DNA of 64,000 nucleotides from Allolobophora icterica (GCA_963556255.1 OY744605.1:42028335-42092334), one strand, 5' to 3'; positions 1 through 11,999 are shown, counted from the stretch's first letter. A program made the numbers and translations. The notes: generated by a model not told the origin, from the sequence alone.

Positions 1-1426
1 GCCTAAAACGCACCTGTTGGATCCGGTGATATGCTATATATGCCGCGGATAATATGCGTACTGAGATCTTGGGTTTAATAGTCTACCTGGCATAGGATCG
101 AAGGTTCTGTTGGATTCGGAAGTCATCAAGTTGCTTCCAGTTATACTCTTCATCTTGTTACAGATTCTTAAGTTTCTGAATAAAACTAACTGAAGACTGA
201 CATTTGATTGGCAGACCAATCAAATGAATGAATGAATGAATGAATGAATGAATGCATGTTGACGAGGCGACAGATGACGTGACTGTTGGCGTAGTTCTTT
301 GCAGGTGTTGGGGGTAACCTGGTAGCTGTCCAAGCAAGTCGTCTGGCCACCGCCCTTCATCGTATATCTGTACTCGGGGTTCTGCCTGCCAACGCCGTTC
401 ATTGTTGTCCCAACGTCTTCACGACTTTCTTCGGCAAAGGTCGGTTCATTCGCCTCGCCCAGCTAAAGGCATAGACCTCTGTATACATTCTGCTTAATGT
501 ATAATTCAGGGGTCTACGCTCAAGGTAAGGAAAGCAGGTAAGCGCTCATTTATTGTGCGCCTCTTTACTCTTTAGACATCGTCTATAGTCCAAAGATAAG
601 TGCATAGTCGCAGAGAAATTAAGTCACAAGAGACGTAGTTCTGTGATGGTAACGTCTTCTGGCTGATAGGTGGCAGTGTGGCACATATCTATCTGAGTAT
701 TATTGCTTACTAATGAAGATTTAGTTCTTAATGGACTTCACTAGCACTTGGGGGCTATAGTAGCCAACGCTTTGATGGGTACTTGAAAGGCGTCATAATG
801 TCTTTCTAACAACTTAACTTACAGTACGTAGGCCTTGCCTAAATATAAAGCACAAGATAGCGTTTAAAAAGGCATTCTCAATGCAACCACCCAATTCTTT
901 ATTATGCACTATCTTGCGTTTTACTGCTAAGTCTTGAGCTGATATGGACTAATACAAATTCTCCAAGATGTGAAGATCATGTATGTTAAGGCGACGGATA
1001 GTACCAATAGTTTAGGGAAGGAGGGGACTATAGGCAATTGTTACAGTAGACAACAATCATGCCCTCTTTACCGATTATCTCTTTTAACTGATATTATGTA
1101 ACAAATAATATGTTATATAGGTCCTTGTTTGATGGGGCTGACGATGCTTGATAAAGTTCTTGGCCTTGATGTAAACGGGTTGTGAATACAATGTAATATA
1201 ACACAATCAGCCAATTATATAGCGCCTTTATGAAGCCTGATTGAAGGCTCTTTCCGATGTTTTAAGGCTGCAGAAGTCAAGATTCGTTTTCGTGGTGAAT
1301 GCCAAATTTCCATAAATTGTTTACAAAGTGTACGAAATCCAACAGTGGCTGTGTGTTTGTACCTGTAGCCTACATTAATACATCTGCATTAAACTGCCTA
1401 GTATTTGCATTGTCACCTGTCTGTAG
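1..1426. other. intron or upstream sequence of the SLC41-like gene
   Basis: No exon is recognised here. The sequence is AT-rich and carries a short (AATG)n run at 223-254. It precedes an exon that starts in the middle of the transporter, so most of it is probably intron; upstream exons lie outside the window or were missed. Confidence 0.5.
223..254. repeat. (AATG)n microsatellite
   Basis: About eight uninterrupted copies of a GAAT/AATG tetranucleotide, ending at AATGCATG. Confidence 0.9.
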
Positions 1427-1575
1427 GAACCGGTTCCAAGACAGCTCGGGTACTGATGCTGATGGTGATACCGGGTCACATTATCTTCATGTTCACAATC
1501 GAATACCTAAAGAACGGATGCTCAACTCTAACACCCACCTTTGTAGTCATCTATGTGATAGCCACAGTAATCCAG
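1427..1575 (+). CDS. SLC41-like Mg2+ transporter, penultimate coding exon
   Basis: SLC41 proteins are MgtE-like plasma-membrane magnesium transporters with two repeated membrane domains. This exon reads TARVLMLMVIPGHIIFMFT and then a hydrophobic TFVVIYVIATVIQ segment: two membrane helices of the second MgtE-type domain. The ARVL...VPGH...TFVV.Y pattern is that of vertebrate SLC41A1/A2. The acceptor is the pyrimidine-rich tract ending TCTGTAG and the donor is CAG|GTAATG. The exon ends in phase 0, which joins in frame to 2783. The paralogue cannot be fixed from two exons, and the N-terminal exons are not visible. Confidence 0.85.
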
Positions 1576-2782
1576 GTAATGCAGCACATTTGTAAAAAAA
1601 AGTAGGTTTGCGCAGTGCAATAGGCTACAGGCATACTATATAGAGATGGGTAAAATTAATTACAAGGCACCAGAAATGATGGCCACCTTTGAAGAGTCGT
1701 TGAAGACGCGGCTACAACCTGTGGGCGTGACCTGTGATCTATACATGGCCATGTCTACCGGTTTCACTGTCGCTAAAATATATACTAAAGGCATTCTTGT
1801 GATGCTGATGGCTTATAGGTACAAGATGCAGCCAGCGGCTTAATTACTTTCTTATTGATCGAAACGAGGGGTGGCTGGATTTGAAGAACTTCGCACGGAA
1901 TAATGAACGCAGCCATAAAAAAATTGACAGTCAGACAGAGAGATAGCCAGACCGTAATCAGACAGGATACAGCTGCTTCGGTAGATGGCTGCAGAAATGG
2001 CCAAACAGCTGGCTAAGTATTGTTCTGGACTTGTGTTCCTAAGATTCCAATTGCGGTCTCCCACTAATGATGTCTTCTGCTAATTAGGTCTTCTTCGTAG
2101 CGGTACTGTTTCATTACCTCAGCTCATTGTTCCACTTCTCAATTCTTACCATCTAATCTTTTTCAAGTCAAGAGCCTATAATAATTGCTCATGTGCTAAG
2201 CAGTAAAAACAAGAAGTTTCGTACACATTTCCTTTGTATGCGTCTCGAGACTGCAGGGAATGAACCTATAGGTCCTGGACCAGAGACCATTGCACCACTG
2301 TGCCGTTAACCTCCCAGTTCATGCTTGTACCAAATAATGACGGACAGTCGTGTGCAAGCAATTTGCCCAAGGCCGCTTAGCAGCTGCAGACATTGCATGG
2401 TGTCCTCTGAGGGCGCTATTAGACATGATTTTTCTCTGGCTAAATATAGCCAGCTGTGATGTATGTCTAGTCAGAAAGTTAGCGTGGCTTGTTGTGGTGT
2501 CCAGCCAACGACTGCTTGCTGTCTTCTTGTCTTCGAATCTAGAGTTAGTTACTGTATAGGCACTTACTATAAAGCCCCCTTTAAGCCCTTCGGAACAGCC
2601 GTGTCCTCGCTAGCATAAATGGTAGGGTATCATGTTAAAATTCAATGAGAATATCGACTTCATCAATAAGCATAAATCGTTCAGATAACCAAGCCAATCA
2701 ATTTGCCAAAAATGCCACGAGAGGCCAACATGGCCGCAGACATGCATTGGCTTCATGCGAGTTGTTTGTCTTTCGCGTATAG
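1576..2782 (+). other. intron of the SLC41-like gene
   Basis: A 1.2-kb intron with GT and AG ends. It holds a tRNA-like segment (2240-2310, minus strand). A reading frame at 1646-1843 matches nothing recognised. Confidence 0.75.
2240..2312 (-). repeat. tRNA-like segment, possible SINE head
   Basis: On the minus strand a TGGTGCAATGG segment resembles a Pol III A box, and GGTTCATTCC about 30 bases further on resembles a B box. The fold was not computed. Either a decayed SINE head or chance. Confidence 0.35.
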
Positions 2783-2971
2783 GTGGCTACTCTACTGTAC
2801 GTGGCTAACTTCATCGTGCACTGGCTGTGGGGCCGAGGCAACGACCCTGATAACTACTCCATACCCTACCTGACAGCCATCGGTGACCTTCTCGGGGGCC
2901 TGCTGCTCGTCGCTGCCTTCTCCCTACTGACCGTCATCGGTGACATCAACACTGAACCAAAGAGCGGATGA
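2783..2971 (+). CDS. SLC41-like Mg2+ transporter, last coding exon
   Basis: This exon encodes the C terminus and ends in TGA at 2969-2971. It starts directly after GTATAG and joins in phase 0 to the exon ending at 1575. The key stretch is the short loop GRGNDPDNYSIPYLTAIGDL. The DPDN..IPYLT..GDLLG signature is the hallmark of the SLC41 second domain, where acidic residues line the ion path. A last membrane helix (LLLVAAFSLLTVIGD) and a short polar tail follow. A hAT-type MITE sits 45 bases after the stop, in or just beyond the 3' UTR. Confidence 0.9.
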   Translation: MATLLYVANFIVHWLWGRGNDPDNYSIPYLTAIGDLLGGLLLVAAFSLLTVIGDINTEPKSG

Positions 2972-3016
2972 TACAGACACTCACTTGTCACCCCGCATAC
3001 CTGCTATCAGCACCGG

Positions 3017-3493
3017 CAGTGCCGGATCTAGACTTGGTGAAGCCCTAAGCTGTATAAGCTTGGGGGCCCCTTGTTAAAAAATTACACCAGAAGGTCTCAC
3101 AACACTTTGAAACATATATGCCTTTTAATTATTTAATAACAAGGCTTTAAGTGAACAATTTAAATTAATTTCAAATTAATGCATTTACTCAGGCGAGATG
3201 GAATTTGCTACGTAAGCCATTTAAAAAGGTTATAGTTTTAAAGGTTATACATAAAATTGCCAGTCCCAAGCCTGGAGAAATGAGGAGGGCGACGCTAATC
3301 ATCTTTGTTATGACACAGAGTCCTTAAACAGCACTAACGTACGTAGGCTAATATACATAAAATTAAAAATATACAGCACACATAAATTTAAAAAGTCCCC
3401 CAAATGATAAATTTTTAGGGGAATTGATGCCCCTGCGGATTGTGAGGCCATAAGCTGTAGCTTTTTTTTATCTTATAGGTAAATCCGGCACTG
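3017..3493. mobile_element. hAT-type MITE (CAGTGCCGGAT ends, 8-bp TSD)
   Basis: The ends are CAGTGCCGGATCTA and TAAATCCGGCACTG, an imperfect inverted pair. The element is flanked by perfect 8-bp duplications AGCACCGG at 3009-3016 and 3494-3501. CAG termini with an 8-bp TSD are diagnostic of hAT. There is no coding capacity in 477 bp. Confidence 0.9.
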
Positions 3494-4089
3494 AGCACCG
3501 GACGGCTCATAAAGGCGCTAGATGAATATTGCACAGTAAAATAACCTATTTACTAATTCTATGTCATGGCTTTTCTCCATTGCACTATCTTATTCTTTGA
3601 ACACTTTCCGACGACTAATGAATACTCGCTTGTGTTTCGCTCACGTTTAAGACTATACAAATAGGGTCTATAAAGCCTAAAACTAACGACAATCGTGTAA
3701 ACCTGTAGGTCTTTGTAAGGTTTGATAACATCCGAAAGGTGCTATATAAATGTTTTGTAACTTTTCATTTCTTTATAATATACTTAAAATTAAAATTTAC
3801 GCGGTGTCATTTTGTGTTGATTCTGTGGTGATAGTAGAAATAGCGAATTAAGGAGGCCTATACTCTAGTCGGTTTGTAGTCGATTCTGTCTGCATGTCGC
3901 TTTCGTTAAACTGACCGGTGCTATAATACACAGCAGCATGCATGGCAGACCTATGTTGACCATCGCAGTTGGGCTGTTTGTATAATGTATGTGGATGTAA
4001 TGTATATTCGTCTATTTCAAACAGGCCTACAAAAGGCAGAACGTTATAGTTTACATAGAACAAGTTCAGTGTGACGACTCACTAGTGGT

Positions 4090-4255
4090 TTTAGTTTACA
4101 CTAGTAGGCCTATATGTTATTGAACACAAGTCGAGGAATAAAGTGCGTCGAGTCGTTATCTGGCATAGAGGAGTAGGCTAAGTTTAGTAGGCCTATATGT
4201 TTTAAACAACATTCGTGGAATAAAGTTCATCGAGCAGTTGACCAAAGTTGACCAA
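4090..4255. repeat. two-copy direct repeat with AATAAA
   Basis: Two diverged ~80-bp copies, near 4107 and 4187, each start TAGGCCTATATGTT and contain GGAATAAAGT followed by CGAG. They are AATAAA-like signals, but no gene is seen to use them. Confidence 0.5.
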
Positions 4256-4609
4256 AGCGTGCCGTAAGTAACTGGAAGAAGTCAACAGATTGGCCCCATC
4301 GTACGACAATAACGCTTTTCTGGTTCGTCGTTTGCACCATGGCAGTACAATTAAGGCAGTTTCTCAAAGCACAAAGCCTACTTTCGTTATCGGACAGGTC
4401 ACAAGACTTGAATGCAGAGTCTATTAATAATAACAATCTCATTTAAATGATGTAGAAACCCATAATAGTTTATATTTTAGTTGTTCTGCTTGCAAAGTTT
4501 ACTTGTTAAATTTGAACGTTTTATCTTATTAATTCACTTTAATGTAGTAAAGAATTGGATTCAGAGACAGAGCTCTATGGTGTTGCCCGTCTGAAGAAAG
4601 AGGTCAATT

Positions 4610-4893
4610 CTTATCTTATCTTATCTTATATGATTATTTATAAAGCGCCTCTCACAGCATAGACTATTCAGAGGCGCTCCCAGCGTGTCAGCCCCGAGGG
4701 AAAAGAAAAGTCTTTAGGCAGCGGAGAGAAGAAGGCGAGATCCCAAGCAATATCTTGCTACGGAGAGAGGGGGGCAGGTCATTCCAAAGGGAAGGGCCAA
4801 GGATGGCAAAAGCACGATGCTGAGCCATCGAAGTCCTTGCGCGAGGGACAAGCAGATCAAATTCGTTACCTTCCTTGACAGAAACAGTAGGAC
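4610..4893 (-). mobile_element. CR1/L2-like LINE 3' end with (TAAGA)n tail
   Basis: On the minus strand the frame shows AQHRAFAILGPSLWNDLPPS, the conserved end of CR1/L2-like LINE ORF2. A GGCGCTTTATAAAT-type 3' motif and a (TAAGA)n tail follow. Only the extreme 3' end is present, as expected from incomplete reverse transcription. Confidence 0.75.
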
Positions 4894-5750
4894 TAACTAT
4901 CGTAATCGCAAACTCCAAATTTCTAAAGCGCCACGCGAAAGCTAAGCGCAGGGCACCAGCTTATTCACGAGCGCTGCGTCAAGTCTGAGGGTTTTTTCCA
5001 AAGGGTATTCAAAAGTAGGTTCGAGTCCGGTTTACATGGCAGGCAGCCAGGTCAAGAGAGGAGGCAGAGCAGCTGCTGTAGCTATAAGGCGGGTGTCGAG
5101 AAGAATTTGAAGGCGGATGATCAGATGAGTCAAGGTAGGAATTCTTTAAAAGGTGAGACTATAGTTTTGCGCGAAAAGCCCGGGGTTCGGATGATGGAGG
5201 CGAGTGGCAATGATGATGAAGGAACCGAGAATCTGCGGATTTCAGAGGGGAGATCGTTCCAGAGTCGCTGTCTATAGTGTTGGACATGGTTCGGTTGGAG
5301 AACTTCACATGAGCAGAGGACGGGGGGGGGTTGAGAAAAACTGACATAGGAGGATGATCGGGTGGAGAGGGTTGGCTGGATGGTGAAGAGATCGCGAAGG
5401 TACTTGGGTTGGGAATATTGTTGGGAGTTGTAGGCTAATGACAGGACTTTGAAGTGGATTCGCTCTTGGATTTTAAACCAATGAAGTGACTTGCGGATGG
5501 GAGTGATATGATGATGTTTGGGCGTTCTAGTGACTGCCCTGGTAAGTGAGTTTTGGATATGTTGTAGACGTTTGATTTGGGAGGGTTCAAGGTTGAGGAA
5601 GAGCGAATTGCAGTAATCGAGCTCTGAGTGGACCAAGACGACAGCAATAGTGGAGGCCGTTTTACAGTCGAGCATGGGCCAGATGCGGCGTAGGTCATGA
5701 ATGTGCATCTTCAGATTCTCATCCAGTTCACCTTCAGACTCCTCTACCAC
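4894..5750 (-). mobile_element. CR1/L2-like LINE ORF2 C-terminal remnant
   Basis: A 206-codon minus-strand frame (5130-5750) reads through the C-terminal part of a LINE reverse-transcriptase polyprotein. It includes SELDYCNSLFLNLEPSQIKR, SLHWFKIQERI and RLWNDLPSEIRRF. These SRLDYCNSL / LHWLP...RI / WNDLP blocks are typical of CR1/L2/Jockey-type elements. Downstream on the minus strand comes a conserved non-coding 3' region (GAATAAGCTGG, GCGCTTTAGAAATTT) and an ATTACG-like tail. The RT catalytic core is missing. The related 3' region recurs at 10322-10520, 31715-31900 and about 49480. Confidence 0.8.
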
Positions 5751-5896
5751 GTCACTGCAGAGTTTTCAAACATGGCAATGTTTCCAAGACGTAGGCTATT
5801 TACGACGCCAGTTTTTGCGGGTTGGATAAAAATGAAGATGGTCTTGAAATTGGAAAATGTGTGTTTCCCATCTCTCGAGTTTTAGGTTCAGCTTAT

Positions 5897-6584
5897 TTAG
5901 TTGGCTAAAGTCTCTGCTAGGTAGGCAACTCTTTTCATATAAGTTTCATCATTAAAGTAAGCTAAAAGGTCATGTTTCCCTTGCACTTCCAGAAACATCT
6001 TGATTTCATCTTTCAACTCAAAGACGCAATTGATAAGTTCCTTTCGACAACCAACGTACAGCAGCGTAGAAAGAACCTCGTGACCAGAATTAATGTATTT
6101 ACAGAGTCCTTCAAACAGACGGATGATGAGGGCTCCAGATTTGATGTAATTAACAATTTTGATCAAAGAATGAAGTACCTCTTGCAGAGGAGCTGGAAGA
6201 GTCTTACTGGCAAGAGCATATCGGTGAATCATGCAGTGAATGCCCTTTGCTTGGGGAGCAAATTCGTTCACTTTTGTCTGAAGTCGGACGATGAAAAATT
6301 AAGGTAGGGCCTAAATGTATTCAAAAATTACTGAAAGTTCTATGTCTTGGAAATTGAAATTTAAGAAAGTTAGAAATTGTTATGGCGGTGAAATGCGCGT
6401 CGCCACATAAACACGTAGACTAGAGGTAAGTGTTAAACAGTTCCAGACTAGTTCCGATTGTCGTTTGAGCCTGCGTTTTGCACGCACTCACACAACCGTG
6501 TTGACCCTCCCCCCCCCCAGAAAACACTTTGCGACCCCCTTGGGGTCGCGACCCACCGGTTGGGATACACTGATCCTGGATAAT
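5897..6584 (-). pseudogene. hAT (ZBED/Charlie-like) transposase remnant and element end
   Basis: The minus-strand frame 5897-6271 contains HCMIHRYALASKTLP, LIKIVNYIKS, LFEGLCKYINSGHEVL and FELKDEIKMFLE. This is the order found in the central part of hAT transposases related to ZBED5/FAM200-type domesticated proteins. About 300 bases upstream, 6543-6573 read on the minus strand starts CAGTGTATCCCAACC and then GTGGGTCGCGACCCC, a classic hAT terminal sequence. The region between is collapsed, so this is an internally deleted, dead copy. Its other end was not located. Confidence 0.75.
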
Positions 6585-6892
6585 CGTGCCCATATGGTAC
6601 ATACTATCATACATAATTACATATGGAGTATGCCACATGCATACCATACAAAATCTACATTATCAAGAAAATATCAAATCCCATAGGCCTATAGGTGTTG
6701 TTGCTAATGAAGGAATACAAATCCAAATAACACTTCTGAACAGCCTCGCTTTAAAGCAGAAGTATACAGCTCTACATGTATAATCTCCGACTGATATTAT
6801 TGCAACAATGGAGACTTGGTTGACTGGTCACTTAATTCGCTCTTTAATGACGGGCTAGCGGTGTATGCTGAATCACCTATCAGCTTCGGACT

Positions 6893-7080
<188 letters not shown>

Positions 7081-7279
7081 TAAACTGGTTTAGTCGATAG
7101 TCAAATTTTATTTCAACACAGTGGCACACAATTACAATTGATTGTGACGATGCAAGCTCGATGGCAGCGTACCTTCAATCTGTGCGCTATGAACAACATT
7201 ATTTGAACTTCAAGTGTTAGACTTAGACATATTCCCATTTGAATGGGAGCCACGCCACTGAAGGTCCCCAAATCCGTAG

Positions 7280-8150
7280 CGCCCAGCCCTAAATTTTAAA
7301 TCTCATATAGATGTAGATCTCAGATGTGTTATATTATGTATGCACTACCTGCCTATATTATGGATTTCTCATCTCATATGATATTGAAATTCATATGATG
7401 TCTACATGCAACACGCTTATCTTCACTATATGTATGCCATAATTGCCATATAGATTCCATCCCAGATGGTTAGGGACAGTAGAAAATCACGAAAACACGG
7501 CAAACACGGAAGCCGTGTTTTTCGGCATTTGCCGTGTTTTCCGTGATTTTTGACATTTGCCGTGTTTTCGTAAAAAATGCCGTGTTTGTTGCAATTTTTC
7601 CTGGCAATTCTGTTGATGCAGAAGGGAGCGTTAGTCAATACACACTGGTGAATGCACCTCAGCGTCAATATTTGACAGATGACAATTTAGCGCTTCTTGT
7701 TATGATGGTATAATTGGTAGGCCCTATTCAATGCTCGCAGCTAAACTGTTACAGCAAGTAACCAATGACTGACAAATGGTTGACAATTGTCAATTTGTCA
7801 ATGAATATGAAAGATAAACATATAATGTGTTACAAGAAAACTGTGAAATTTTAATGCCGTGTTTTTGCCGTGTTTTTTGCGATTTTTTTTAAAGTATGCC
7901 GTGTTTTTGGCATTTTTTTACCGTGATTTTCTACTGTCCCTACAGATGGTTAACCAATCTGCATGTCATATAGAATGCAGATCTGTTAACCATTAGGATG
8001 CTGTATGGTATCCGTATGGCTTCTTTATTTAACCAACTTATTCACACCATATTATGTATGCAACATAGATCCCAGATGGTTTAACAATCTGCATTCCACA
8101 TGGTAATGCATAATATGCAAACCATCTGGCCTTTACATGGAATCCATATT
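7280..8150. repeat. older short repeat around the 7471 insertion
   Basis: The DNA on both sides of the MITE shares the words CATAGATCCCAGATGG, TTAACCAATCTGCAT and ATATTATGTATGC in direct and inverted arrangement. This suggests an older imperfect palindromic repeat into which the MITE inserted. Its boundaries are not resolved. Confidence 0.4.
7471..7942. mobile_element. hAT-type MITE rich in GCCGTGTTTT (8-bp TSD)
   Basis: The ends are a perfect inverted pair starting TAGGGACAGTAGAAAATCAC. The flanking duplications CAGATGGT (7463-7470 and 7943-7950) are identical. The interior is built from subterminal copies of GCCGTGTTTT in both orientations, plausible transposase-binding repeats. No protein is encoded. 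Confidence 0.93.
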
Positions 8151-8154
8151 GCAT

Positions 8155-8690
8155 CTACCAATTGCGCAAGCTGCGTACTGTTTTTCGCTCCCTTACTCTC
8201 TGCTGCATCCACGCCTATACATTTTGTCATATCTAGACTCAACTACTGTTGTTCACTTTTTGGTGGTCTCTCTGCTACCCGTCTGAGGTGCTTGGATTGG
8301 GTCCTACGCTCCATATTTGGCCATGTCTCGAGCTACATGCGTGATGTTCTCCACTGGCTCACTCTTGAGCAACGTATCATGTATAGGTTGGCTGCCATAG
8401 TCTGGCGCTGCTTGCTGGAATTTGCTCTATCTCCACGAGCTCTGCCGCCCTGTACTCAGCACGCGGGCCCGGGGCTCTCGATCACTTCGCTCGTCTGAGC
8501 AGAGCTTGCTCTCTATTTCTCAATACAGAGTATCTGTTTTACCTTCAGTCAATCACTAAAGAAGACTTAGCATTAACTAAAAAATCTTACTTTGACACAA
8601 CCTCTCTCAAGTTAACCCTAAAGAGATTTGAGCGCTGAGAAATCAGTTCTTGATATCACAGAGATTTTGTTAGAAACGCCCATCAAGTTT
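8155..8690 (+). mobile_element. CR1/L2-like LINE ORF2 C-terminal remnant
   Basis: The plus-strand frame has SRLNYCCSLFGGLSATRLRC, then SSYMRDVLHWLTLEQRIMYR. This matches the S-LDYCNSLL-GLP ... DVLHWLP..QRI blocks of LINE ORF2. The frame is broken after 8498 and no RT core is present. Confidence 0.7.
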
Positions 8691-9019
8691 TGTTCTATCT
8701 CAGTAGACTGGATTTTGCAGGTACACTGGAAAACAAGTGACGCACATTAAGTGACTTGTTTTATATAAATAGGCTGTGTTATGAGTAGTAACTTATAACT
8801 ACCATATAACTGTCTTATAGATGGACAGCTACAGAGTTTATCCTGGTGTTTCACTGAAAATTAGCTGCCTATAGTAACATCCACTCAAAGTTTCAGGAAC
8901 CAAAAGATCGCCGTTTCAAGAAATGTGACTCGATAATTTGATTGAAGATCAAAGATCAGTGAGATGTAACACCTGTTATAATGGGATGTTATAATGGGAT
9001 GTTATAATGGGATAGAAGA

Positions 9020-9345
9020 GCAAGTTCTTAGGCTAACCCTAACTGTCCTAACATCAACATTCTACTCGTTCTATAGCCAAGGTCACTACGACTGCAACTG
9101 GAGAACATCTTTCTGCTCTGGCAGGGCTTTAAACACCCGACCTCTGGCATGACAATCCAACATGCTATTCACTAGACTAAGTAACACCCCATGATCATAG
9201 TAATAATCTCTTACCTCCTTCTTTCTTTTTTTCAAAATTTTCTGCCGTTTTTAGGTTGACTATCTTCACTGCAACTGCTTCTTGTGTTTCTCTGTTCAAT
9301 CTGTTTATCATTCACATAGAAAATGGTAGCCTACGAAGAGTACGA
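9020..9345 (-). repeat. dispersed repeat with tRNA-like segment (copy A)
   Basis: Read on the minus strand it matches 15490-15815 over most of its length. It includes a tRNA-like stretch (TAGTGAATAGCATG..TTGTCATGCCAG..CGGGTGTTTAAAGCCC) and the downstream GTTAGGGTTAGC. Probably a SINE-like element whose ends are not defined here. Confidence 0.6.
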
Positions 9346-9519
9346 GCATTAAATGTATAGTAAGTAAGTATTCGTTTATTGCAAATAGTAGTTTGACACA
9401 CCGTAAACCATTACAATCAAAATCAAGAACTTACTCTAAACGTGATTTCGTGACTTTGATACACGCGTGTGAAACTCAGCTAAAATTACCTTGCGAACCC
9501 CGCGTGAACTTTACATTTC

Positions 9520-9715
9520 CTCATAATCAGTTGATCACCCCCTCTATGCTGATGACACACAACTCGACCTTTACATGTTAATTTCTCCTCTCACTCTCTC
9601 AACGCACTATAATCATGTAGGCCTACGTCGCACCATGACCAAGGTATCAGCCTGGATGACCGCCAACCTCCTTTGCCTAAACCACTTCAAAAACAGAATT
9701 TGCCATAATTTGCTT
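9520..9715 (+). mobile_element. LINE reverse-transcriptase fragment with YADD box
   Basis: The frame reads LYADDTQLDLY and then MTKVSAWMTANLLCLNHFK. YADDTQLY is the catalytic metal-binding box of non-LTR reverse transcriptases, and the S.WM..N.L.LN segment follows it in CR1/L2-like elements. This short isolated piece is frame-broken on both sides. Confidence 0.7.
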
Positions 9716-9934
9716 CCGCGAACAATTCAGCAAACTAATTAAGTGTTAGCGGCTTCAGTTTCTTAACCTCTAACCTCAGTATAGCCAATAACAGCGGGTG
9801 GCCAGTCCAAGCAATCCTGATCCACGGACGCCCAATCGCCCTCCGACAGTTACAGGGCGATATGCCGATGCATTCGTTTAACAGCTGAGATCCGTAGGGG
9901 GCGCCAGAGGAACAGAAAGCTTGAAAATCTTCCT

Positions 9935-10030
9935 TGTCTTTGGCAGGGATTTTAACCCAGGCATTTAATTGGGTTGACAGTCCAGCGCATTAATCACTTC
10001 GCTATAGGGCCTATAGTGTAGTCGCACCCC
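9935..10030 (-). repeat. tRNA-like SINE segment
   Basis: The minus strand reads GCGAAGTGATTAATGCGCTG, then GACTGTCAACCCA, then GGGTTAAAATCCCTGCC. This has tRNA-like spacing and is related to the tRNA-like part of the 9020 and 15490 repeats. Confidence 0.4.
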
Positions 10031-10321
10031 ATAGGTCTCAAGCAGTCTGTTAGGCCTACATAATTTTGGCGGCCTATATAGAGCTAGGTCTAAGTTTTTG
10101 GTACAACACGCATACAGAAGCACCGATGAACATCCCATTAAGTGTTCGTAATCGTAATCTCGAAATGTCTACAGCACCCAAAAAGAGCGAAGTCGCGGGA
10201 ACCAGTTTAATGAAAGAGTATACTGTCTAAAGTCTAAACCATAGATATGATGTAGCATTTTGTCGCTTTCACAGAGTCCCTCATAAATATAAGCCTAAGT
10301 CTGAGAGGCGAGTCGAGCGCC

Positions 10322-10520
10322 TTAAACGACACCCGCCTTAACAGCTGCTCTGCCTTCTGTCGATCTGGCCGCTGGAATCCGGACTTGGACCTCCTTTGGA
10401 CTACTCCCTGAAAAAAAACCGCTGATTTGACGTAGCGCTCGTGAATAGGCTGGTTCCCTGCGTTTGAACTTCGAATGGCGCTTTAGGAGTTTCGAGATTA
10501 CGATTCTGATTACGATTGGC
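10322..10520 (-). mobile_element. LINE 3'-end fragment, (ATTACG)-tail family
   Basis: The minus-strand 3' module (TCGTGAATAGGCTGG, GGCGCTTTAGGAGTTTCG, then GATTACGATT repeats) is the same as the end of the 4894-5750 element. No ORF2 sequence remains. Confidence 0.6.
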
Positions 10521-10929
10521 GAAAGCCTATAATAGGTTAGCGCTATAAAACCAGATAGGGTATCTAGCGTAAATAGAATGTTCACATGACATGGCTTTAA
10601 CAATCTAACAAAAACGCAGAAATGCTTACATGAGTAATAACAGAAAATTAAAGTTCATTAGAAAATTTTAGAATAAACTAGTAAATATTTGTATATAATG
10701 ATCTGGGAATAAATTGAGAGTTGTCCTTGGGTGGGAGAGTAGCCTATGGTTGTGTGCTCTTGGTCTTAGTTGGTGAGAGGAGAAATATAGTGAGATATAG
10801 GCCTAGTGTGGTAGAAAAAATAATGTACTCTGAAACGACGACGAATAAGGATTTTAGTTTTATTTAACGCTTTACCGACCAAGAAAATGTTTTCATCTAC
10901 TAGCCTAGCTTTGACGGGGTCTACCCAAA

Positions 10930-11130
10930 TCACTGAAAGCGATTAAAATGCAAAAATAAGCCGAATCGCCGAAAGGGGTTTTCTACCAAACGTTCGATAT
11001 GTCGAAAACTAGCGTGGACCGAATACCGATTCGCCGAAAGTGAATGGAATGCAAAATTAGCCGAATTCCCGAAAGCTATGAACAGCATTTTCGGTGATAC
11101 GGTTTTTCTTAGGACGTTTTGGGTATCCAG
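10930..11130. repeat. dispersed repeat with GCCGAAT / CGTTCGATAT
   Basis: It matches 33848-33950 in the same orientation (AAAGCGAT..TGCAAAA.AGCCGAAT, CGTTCGATAT..CGAAAACTAG). Class unknown. Confidence 0.55.
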
Positions 11131-11223
11131 CATGACGTAACAAAAACGTCATGGTATGATGGTATCCAGCAGCATTGATAATACTTCATTATTGTGCGGC
11201 GATTCGGGATTGGGCTATTCGCT

Positions 11224-11815
11224 ACGCGCCTCCCTGACGACCGCATATTTTTGTCAAACTCAGCGAAAGAAAATTTTTTTAACATTCTTATTTTCTGTCA
11301 GTTTCTAACGTATGCACATAAGGGAGACACCATTCTTTAGGATTTTATTCCCTCTTTCTATCCGTCCGTCCAGTTTTTTTATAAAGAAATTTTTAAAGTT
11401 CCCAAAGTTTTTTCCCACATTATCGACGGCAAATTTTTTTCAAACACGGCCAAAGAATATACATTTTTGAACTTGTTATATTTCTGTCAGTTTTCAACAT
11501 ATCCACATAAGGGAAACACCATTCTTTAGGATTTTATCCCCTCTTTCTATCCGTCCGTCCAGTTTTTTTAAAGAGAATTTGTTGAGTACACAAAGTTTCC
11601 CCAAACTACGCGTCCCCCTTGACGACCGCACATTTTTGTCAAACACGGCCAAAAAATAATCTTTTCAAAAACTGTTAATAGTTCTGTTAGTTTTTAACAT
11701 ATATGCACATATAGAAAACACCATTCTTTAGAATTTTATCCCCTCTTTCTATCCGTACGTTTAGTTTAAAATAAGAAATTCGTAGAGTACCCAAAGTTTC
11801 CTCCAACTGAGCTCC
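11224..11815. repeat. three-copy tandem repeat, about 192-bp unit
   Basis: Copies begin near 11224, 11417 and 11608. Each contains a CGACNGC..TTTTTGTCAAAC start, ACACCATTCTTTAG, CCCTCTTTCTATCCGT and a closing CCCAAAGTTT. Identity is high between neighbours. There is no coding frame. Confidence 0.8.
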
Positions 11816-11999
11816 GCAAAATTTTATTATTTCTTACAAACAAATTTTAAGTGACAATTTTAAATACTAATTATTATTATTATTATATTCTTTATTATTT
11901 CAAACCGACAGACGCAGTAAGATTACATTAAAACATGAAAGCTCAATCAATTTCTTAATTAAACATACCGTTTGGCAGCCATACAAGGCGCCGCCCTAG

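Noticed and set aside
1646..1843. 65-codon frame in the SLC41 intron as an extra exon
   Set aside because: The flanking exons already join in phase 0 and match the family without it; no similarity seen.
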